This document shows, piece by piece, positions 6,471 through 10,774 of a DNA stretch of 10,774 nt. The translations under genes were made by a program, and so were the position numbers. The DNA is taken from the NCBI GenBank assembly GCA_013362835.1, contig JABFVJ010000249.1:1-10774 (forward strand). Reading direction: 5' to 3'. The stretch comes from Nonomuraea sp. Its GTDB lineage: Bacteria > Actinomycetota > Actinomycetes > Streptosporangiales > Streptosporangiaceae. The notes under the pieces are model-generated. The model worked only from the letters and a program-made list of their open reading frames with translations, had not been told where the DNA came from and ran no database searches. How positions within the stretch are numbered: position 1 is the stretch's first letter; each line of letters begins with the position of its first letter.

Positions 6471-7391
6471 ATGAACATTGCGAGCGCTGGGACCGCACGA
6501 CGGCCGAGGCCACCCTCGCCGCTGCGCAGGGCGTTGCAGAGGAACCTGACGGCCTACGGGTTCATGGTCGGGGCGCTGTTCTGCTTCGTGCTGTTCTCCT
6601 GGTATCCCATCGTCCAGGAGTTCATCCTCAGCTTCCAGAAGACCGACCTGGTCAACGAGCCCACGTGGGTCGGGCTGGACAACTTCCGGACCGCCTTCGC
6701 CGACCCCGCCTTCGGGCCGGCGTGGCTGAACACCCTGACGTTCACGGTCCTCGCGCTGGTGCTCGGCTACGGCCTGCCGTTCGCGGTGGCGATCCTGCTC
6801 AACGAGCTGCGGCACTGCCGGGCGTACCTGCGGTTCGTGGTGTACCTGCCGGTCATGCTGCCGCCGGCCGTGGCCGTGCTGCTCTTCCGCTGGTTCTACG
6901 ACCCCGACGTCGGCCTGTTCAACCAGATCCTCGACTTCTTCTCGCTGCCCGGCCTCAACTGGATCTACTCGACCGACACCGCGCTGCTCTGCCTGGTGCT
7001 CGTCTCGACGTGGATGAACATGGGCTCGGCCACGCTGATCTACCTCGCCGCGCTGCAGAACATCTCGCCCGACCTCTACGAGGCCGCCGAGCTCGACGGC
7101 GCCGGCGTCTGGAAGCGGATCAGGAACATCACCATCCCGCAGACCCGGCTCATCCTGCTGCTCATGCTGATGTTGCAGATCGTCGCGACCATGCAGGTCT
7201 TCATCGAGCCGTACCTGCTCACCAGCGGCGGGCCCGAGAACGCCACCACCACCGTGGCCTTCCTGATGTTCCAGCAGGCGTTCACCTACAACAACTACGG
7301 CGCGGGCGGCGCGCTCGGCATGATGCTCATGGTCGTCCTGCTCGCCTTCGCCGCCGTGCAGCTCCGGCTGACCCGCGAGGAGAAGAGCTGA
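6471..7391 (+). CDS. ABC sugar transporter permease (MalF-like)
   Basis: 306 residues; ATG 6471 has GGAGAG (6458-6463) 7 nt upstream. After a basic, Pro-rich N-terminus come about six hydrophobic segments (near 30-50, 88-110, 119-141, 169-192, 225-247 and 280-298). The cytoplasmic EAA loop, EAAELDGAGVWKRIRNITIP (204-223), is the contact for the ATPase and is well preserved. This is a binding-protein-dependent transport inner-membrane component of the MalF/UgpA class (carbohydrate uptake ABC family CUT1). It is the first permease after the binding protein and ends only 2 nt before the second permease, so translational coupling is likely. No ATPase gene is in this window; CUT1 systems of actinomycetes often share a distant MsiK-type ATPase. 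Confidence 0.95.
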   Translation: MNIASAGTARRPRPPSPLRRALQRNLTAYGFMVGALFCFVLFSWYPIVQEFILSFQKTDLVNEPTWVGLDNFRTAFADPAFGPAWLNTLTFTVLALVLGYGLPFAVAILLNELRHCRAYLRFVVYLPVMLPPAVAVLLFRWFYDPDVGLFNQILDFFSLPGLNWIYSTDTALLCLVLVSTWMNMGSATLIYLAALQNISPDLYEAAELDGAGVWKRIRNITIPQTRLILLLMLMLQIVATMQVFIEPYLLTSGGPENATTTVAFLMFQQAFTYNNYGAGGALGMMLMVVLLAFAAVQLRLTREEKS

Positions 7392-7393
7392 CC

Positions 7394-8350
7394 ATGTCGA
7401 ACGTCACCCTGGAACGCCCCTCCGCGCCCCCCGCCCCAGGGCACCGGGCGAAGAAGCGGCCCAAGCCCATCGAGGTGCAGTTCCGCACGATCATCTCCCC
7501 GCACCAGCTCAACAGCCGCTGGGGACGCCGCGTCTACTGGACGGTCCTGGTCGCGACGGTCGTCACGTTCACGGTCGTGTTCCTCCTCCCGATGTACTGG
7601 ATGATCACCGGCGCGCTGAAGTCGGCCGAGGAGTTCGCCCAGGTGCCGCCCACGATCTTCCCCAGCTCGCTGAACTTCGAGAAGTTCATCGAGTCGTGGG
7701 AGCTGTTCGACATCGGCACGCTGCTGAAGAACACCGTCTTCTACGCCGTCGGCGGCTGGCTGATCACGATGGCCGTCGACGTCGCGGCCGCGTACGCGCT
7801 GTCCAAGCTCCGCCCGGCGTTCGGCAACGTCGTCCTCGGGGCCATGCTGGCCACGCTGATGATCCCGCCGATGGTGGTGCTCATCCCCACCTACCTCGCC
7901 ATCCACGACGTGCCGATCTTCGGCTGGGACCTGCTGAACAACCCGTGGGGCCTGTGGCTGCCCGCCGCGGCCAACGGGTTCAACATCTTCCTGCTCAAGA
8001 GGTTCTTCGACTCGATCCCGCGCGAGCTGCTCGAAGCGGCCCAGATCGACGGGGGCGGGCCGTTCCGCATCCTGTGGTCGGTCGTGCTGCCGGTCTCGCG
8101 GCCGATCCTCGGCGTGACGTCGATCTTCACGATCGTCACCTCGTTCAAGGACTTCATCTGGCCGCTGCTCGTCATGAGCGACAGCGAGAAGATGACGCTC
8201 AGCGTGGGCCTCGCCCAGACGGCGGGCGCCGTGTCGCAGGACCAGGTCATGGGAGGTCTCGTCATCGCGAGCATCCCGACCATCATCGTCTTCTTCATCT
8301 TCCAGCGGCACATCATGGCGGGACTCACCGCCGGAAGCCTCAAGGGCTAG
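7394..8350 (+). CDS. ABC sugar transporter permease (MalG-like)
   Basis: 318 residues. ATG 7394 lies 2 nt after the previous stop, with GAGGAG (7377-7382) upstream inside the first permease gene; the frame is open further upstream to 6452 but that extension only shadows the first permease. A roughly 45-residue basic cytoplasmic tail precedes about six membrane segments (near 47-70, 115-137, 148-170, 185-200, 237-258 and 287-305). The EAA loop is EAAQIDGGGPFRILWSVVLP (214-233). The C-terminus ends GLTAGSLKG, close to the usual MalG-type ending (GLTAGAVKG or similar). It would pair with the upstream permease to form the channel for the imported oligosaccharide. Confidence 0.95.
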   Translation: MSNVTLERPSAPPAPGHRAKKRPKPIEVQFRTIISPHQLNSRWGRRVYWTVLVATVVTFTVVFLLPMYWMITGALKSAEEFAQVPPTIFPSSLNFEKFIESWELFDIGTLLKNTVFYAVGGWLITMAVDVAAAYALSKLRPAFGNVVLGAMLATLMIPPMVVLIPTYLAIHDVPIFGWDLLNNPWGLWLPAAANGFNIFLLKRFFDSIPRELLEAAQIDGGGPFRILWSVVLPVSRPILGVTSIFTIVTSFKDFIWPLLVMSDSEKMTLSVGLAQTAGAVSQDQVMGGLVIASIPTIIVFFIFQRHIMAGLTAGSLKG

Positions 8351-8386
8351 ACCGCCCCCTATCAATGGCAAGGAGTTGTCTTCAGC

Positions 8387-9907
8387 ATGTCCGAAACGTG
8401 GTGGCGGGGAGCCGCGATCTATCAGGTCTACCTGCGCAGCTTCGCCGACGGCAACGGTGACGGCGTGGGCGACCTGGCGGGACTGCGGGCACGATTGCCG
8501 TACCTGTCGGCGCTCGGGGTGAACGCGATCTGGCTCAACCCGTGGTACCCGTCGCCGCTGGCCGACGGCGGCTACGACGTGGCCGACTACCGGGACATCG
8601 ATCCCGTGTTCGGCACCCTGGCCGAGGCCGAGGAGTTCATCGCCGAGGCGCACGAGCTGAACATCAGGATCATCATCGACGTGGTGCCCAACCACAGCTC
8701 GACCGCGAGCGCGTGGTTCCAGGAGGCGCTGCGCGACCCGTCCGTACGCGACCGGTTCTGGTTCCGCGACGAGCCGGGCGACTGGCAGTCCATCTTCGGC
8801 GGCCCGGCCTGGACCCAGGTGCCCGACGGCCAGTGGTACCTCCACCTGTTCGACCCCGGCCAGCCCGACTTCAACTGGACCAACCCCGACGTGCACCGCG
8901 AGTTCCACGACGTGCTGCGCTTCTGGTACGACCGGGGCGTCGACGGCATCCGCATCGACTCCGCCGCCCTGCTGACCAAGCCCGACGGCCTGACCGGCTC
9001 GTACGAGGACCTCGACGAGGTCCACGACGTCTACCGGAGCTGGCGCCGGATCAACGACGAGTACGACGACCGCCTTCTCGTCGGCGAGGTGTGGCTGCCC
9101 GACCAGGAACGCCTGGCCCGCTACCTGCGCCCCGACGAGCTGCACACCGTCTTCAACTTCCCGTTCCTCGCCTGCCCGTGGGAGCCGGCCGGGCTGCGCG
9201 AGGTCATCGTGCAGACCCTCGCCACCCACGCCCCGCTCGGCGCCCCGCCCACCTGGGTGCTGTCCAACCACGACGTCGCCCGCGTCGTCACCCGCTACGG
9301 CCGCGCCGAGACCTCCTGGGACCACGCCAACCGCAGGGACGGCGCCCCCTCCGACCTGGAGCTCGGCTACCGCCGCGCGCGGGCCGCCGCGCTGCTCGCC
9401 ATGGCGCTGCCCGGCAGCATCTACATCTACCAGGGCGAGGAGCTCGGCCTGCCGGAGGTCGACGACATCCCCGACGAGCTGCGCCAGGACCCGATGTGGC
9501 GGCGCTCCGGCCACACCGTGAAGGGCCGCGACGGGTGCCGGGTGCCGCTGCCCTGGTCGGGCGACGAGCCGCCGTTCGGCTTCGGTACGGCGACGCCGTG
9601 GCTGCCGCAGCCGGACGCCTGGAACAAGCTCACCGTCGAGGCCCAGAACGCCGATCTCGGCTCGATGCTCAACCTCTACCGCGACGGCCTGCGCATCCGT
9701 GCCGAACGGCTCGGCGACGGCACGCTCACCTGGCTCGACCTCGGCCCCGGCGTCCTGGCCTTCACCCGGGACTCCGGCCTGACCTGCGTGGTCAACCTGG
9801 GCCCGGACCCGATCCCGCTGCCCGCGCACGGCGGCGTGGCCCTGACCAGCGGTCCCCTGGACGCCGACCGCCTCCCCACCGACACGGCGGCCTGGCTCCT
9901 GCCCTGA
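8387..9907 (+). CDS. Cytoplasmic GH13 alpha-glucosidase
   Basis: 506 residues, usual length for oligo-1,6-glucosidase/alpha-glucosidase-like GH13 enzymes. ATG 8387 has AAGGAG (8370-8375) 11 nt upstream and follows the second permease by 36 nt, so it is in the same operon. No signal peptide: it acts in the cytoplasm on imported oligosaccharides. The GH13 regions are all present: I DVVPNH (98-103); region V QPDFNW (159-164); [11 protein letters not shown] (184-192) with nucleophile D191 and R189; III GEVW (233-236) with acid/base E234; IV SNHD (293-296) with stabiliser D296. A C-terminal beta domain follows from about 425. It resembles actinobacterial aglA products downstream of malEFG. The residue after the nucleophile is Ser (S192), where many relatives have Val, Ala or Thr; that position affects alpha-1,4 versus alpha-1,6 choice in related enzymes. 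Preference for alpha-1,3 products is inferred only from the neighbouring GH87 gene. Confidence 0.93.
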   Translation: MSETWWRGAAIYQVYLRSFADGNGDGVGDLAGLRARLPYLSALGVNAIWLNPWYPSPLADGGYDVADYRDIDPVFGTLAEAEEFIAEAHELNIRIIIDVVPNHSSTASAWFQEALRDPSVRDRFWFRDEPGDWQSIFGGPAWTQVPDGQWYLHLFDPGQPDFNWTNPDVHREFHDVLRFWYDRGVDGIRIDSAALLTKPDGLTGSYEDLDEVHDVYRSWRRINDEYDDRLLVGEVWLPDQERLARYLRPDELHTVFNFPFLACPWEPAGLREVIVQTLATHAPLGAPPTWVLSNHDVARVVTRYGRAETSWDHANRRDGAPSDLELGYRRARAAALLAMALPGSIYIYQGEELGLPEVDDIPDELRQDPMWRRSGHTVKGRDGCRVPLPWSGDEPPFGFGTATPWLPQPDAWNKLTVEAQNADLGSMLNLYRDGLRIRAERLGDGTLTWLDLGPGVLAFTRDSGLTCVVNLGPDPIPLPAHGGVALTSGPLDADRLPTDTAAWLLP

Positions 9908-9912
9908 CTCCA

Positions 9913-9943
9913 CCCGGCCCGTACCTCTGGGGTGCGGGCCGGG
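9913..9943 (+). terminator. Terminator of the transport/glucosidase operon
   Basis: CCCGGCCCGTACC (9913-9925) pairs with GGTGCGGGCCGGG (9931-9943) in a 13-bp stem containing one G-U pair, with a 5-nt loop. It begins 5 nt after the GH13 stop codon. No real T-run follows. Its strength and place mark the end of the operon and isolate the downstream VWA gene. Confidence 0.82.
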
Positions 9944-9989
9944 CAGGTTGCTGGTCTTGCGGATCAAGGGGTGCACAACGGGGCACATC

Positions 9990-10018
9990 CTCCTGGAGGA
10001 ACTTCGTTTCCCCAGGGG
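9990..10018 (+). promoter_or_regulatory. Hairpin overlapping the Shine-Dalgarno of the VWA gene
   Basis: CTCCTGG (9990-9996) and GGAA (9998-10001) pair with TTCC (10008-10011) and CCAGGGG (10012-10018) around a CTTCGT loop; A9997 is bulged and one pair is G-U. The 3' arm takes in the GGGG of the GGGGAGGA ribosome site (10015-10022), so folding would hide part of it from the ribosome. The TCCTCC at 9988-9993 can also pair fully with GGAGGA at 10017-10022. Such a leader may limit or regulate translation; this is inference from base pairing only. Confidence 0.4.
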
Positions 10019-10025
10019 AGGACGC

Positions 10026-10774
10026 GTGACCTTCCAGGATCCCGGGTGGCTGTGGGCGTTCGTGCTGCTGGCCGCCGCCGTGGCCGGATACGTCATCGTC
10101 CAGCTCGGACGCCCCCGCTACACGGCCCGCTTCGCGAGCCCGGCGCTGCTCCACCTGATCGTCCCCCGCCGTCCCGGCTGGTCGCGTCACGTCGGCGCGG
10201 CCCTGTTCACGGTGACGCTCGGCCTGCTCGTCGTGGCCGCCGCCCGCCCCGACGCCCCCGTACGCGTGGCCAGGGACCGGGCCACCGTCATCGTGGCCGT
10301 CGACGTGTCGCTCTCCATGGCCGCCACCGACGTCGCTCCCTCCCGGATCGGCGCGGCCAAGGCGTCGGCCAAGAAGTTCATCACCGAGCTGCCCGAACGG
10401 TTCAACGTCGGGCTGATCGCCTTCGCCCGCTCGGCCGCCGTGGTCGTCTCGCCCACCCGCGACCACACCGCCGCCGTACGCGCCGTGGACTCGCTCACCC
10501 CCGCGCCGGGGACCGCCATCGGCGAGGCCGTGTACGCCGGTCTCGACGCGATCAGCCTCCTCGACCGGCGGGCCGCCGACGACCCGCCGCCCTCGGCCAT
10601 CGTGCTGCTGTCGGACGGCGACAACACCTCGGGCCGCATGGTGCCCGAGGCGGCGCAGGAGGCGGCCCGGCTCAAGGTGCCCGTCTCCACCATCGCCTTC
10701 GGCACCCCGAACGGCACCGTCATGATCGACGGCCGCCTGTCCGTGGTCCCGCCCAACCCGGAGATCCTGAACGC
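10026..10774 (+). CDS. Membrane-anchored von Willebrand factor A domain protein (UPF0353/Rv1481-like), 3' end outside the window
   Basis: The first 249 codons are present; the gene runs off the window. GTG 10026 is chosen for the strong GGGGAGGA site (10015-10022) just upstream and because it begins the expected FQDPGWLW membrane start. Two hydrophobic segments (about 8-26 and 57-73) precede a VWA domain from about residue 86. The metal-binding MIDAS residues are complete: D93-x-S95-x-S97 (DVSLS), T163 (GTAIGEA) and D197 (LLSDGDN). [10 protein letters not shown] (221-230) and the following V-P-P-N-P-E match the mycobacterial Rv1481 family from memory. Relatives usually number about 310-340 residues with a C-terminal membrane segment, and work beside MoxR AAA ATPase and DUF58 genes, possibly as chaperone or envelope-stress partners. 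Here no MoxR or DUF58 gene lies upstream; it follows the GH13 terminator. It is not likely to belong to the glucan-use locus. Confidence 0.92.
   Translation, partial: MTFQDPGWLWAFVLLAAAVAGYVIVQLGRPRYTARFASPALLHLIVPRRPGWSRHVGAALFTVTLGLLVVAAARPDAPVRVARDRATVIVAVDVSLSMAATDVAPSRIGAAKASAKKFITELPERFNVGLIAFARSAAVVVSPTRDHTAAVRAVDSLTPAPGTAIGEAVYAGLDAISLLDRRAADDPPPSAIVLLSDGDNTSGRMVPEAAQEAARLKVPVSTIAFGTPNGTVMIDGRLSVVPPNPEILN

Noticed and set aside
5000..6478. Minus-strand open frame of 492 codons
   Set aside because: Antisense to the clear solute-binding lipoprotein gene and without any domain signal.
6452..7393. Long N-terminal extension of the second permease
   Set aside because: This part is only a shadow of the first permease gene; ATG 7394 begins the conserved permease sequence.
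9948..9964. TTGC...CTTGCGGAT between the GH13 and VWA genes as a fourth operator
   Set aside because: The 9-mer CTTGCGGAT matches the regulator promoter (3831-3839), but the TTGC spacing is 9, the GAAACA part is missing and no -10 box follows; the downstream gene is functionally unrelated. Kept only as a weak possibility.
7295..10096. Minus-strand open frame of 933 codons
   Set aside because: Antisense to the permease and GH13 genes, with composition typical of a shadow frame and no recognisable domain; it also crosses two gene boundaries and a terminator.

Overview
The window is a stretch of high-GC chromosome with strong third-position G/C bias, GTG as well as ATG starts, leaderless-looking and weak -10/-35 promoters, and long spurious antisense frames. 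This points to an actinomycete. The regulator and ABC/GH13 genes resemble the Streptomyces malR-malEFG-aglA set; a Streptosporangiales or Streptomyces-like host is possible, but the genus cannot be fixed from this sequence. Nothing in it looks like an insertion sequence, prophage, CRISPR array, tRNA or rRNA.

Layout. On the minus strand (59-3613) lies a 1184-residue secreted multi-domain enzyme: signal peptide, discoidin, FN3, discoidin, two CARDB modules, a beta-sandwich and a right-handed beta-helix with the Asp...(23)...Asp-Asp signature of GH87 alpha-1,3-glucanases/mycodextranases. A perfect 11-bp hairpin (26-53) ends it. A promoter-rich region (3614-3858) separates it from a divergent LacI-family regulator (3859-4851, +). 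A second control region (4852-5023) leads into a four-gene operon on the plus strand: lipoprotein sugar-binding protein (5024-6397), two permeases (6471-7391 and 7394-8350) and a cytoplasmic GH13 alpha-glucosidase (8387-9907), closed by a strong terminator hairpin (9913-9943). The last 749 bases hold the 5' part of an unrelated membrane-anchored von Willebrand A protein of the UPF0353/Rv1481 type.

How the genes fit together (inference). The GH87 enzyme would cut alpha-1,3-glucan (fungal cell wall or bacterial mutan) or nigeran outside the cell. The released alpha-oligosaccharides would be captured by the lipoprotein and imported by the two permeases. No ATPase gene is present, so a shared MsiK-type ATPase encoded elsewhere is expected. 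The GH13 enzyme would then split the imported sugars to glucose. The LacI protein is the obvious regulator.

The most interesting signal is in non-coding DNA. The GH87 promoter and the transport-operon promoter share an identical 13-mer, GAAACATTGCGGA, in the same orientation to their genes. It sits in an ungapped 38-bp composite (AGTC-N6-TTGC-N11-GAAACATTGCGGA) and overlaps the putative -35 boxes. A shortened version (TTGC-N6-TTGCGGATTT) lies in the regulator's own promoter. This ties the three transcription units into one putative regulon. Other points are an intergenic stem-loop between the binding-protein and permease genes, a patch of unusual codons carrying an operator-like core inside the GH87 gene, and a hairpin covering the Shine-Dalgarno of the VWA gene.
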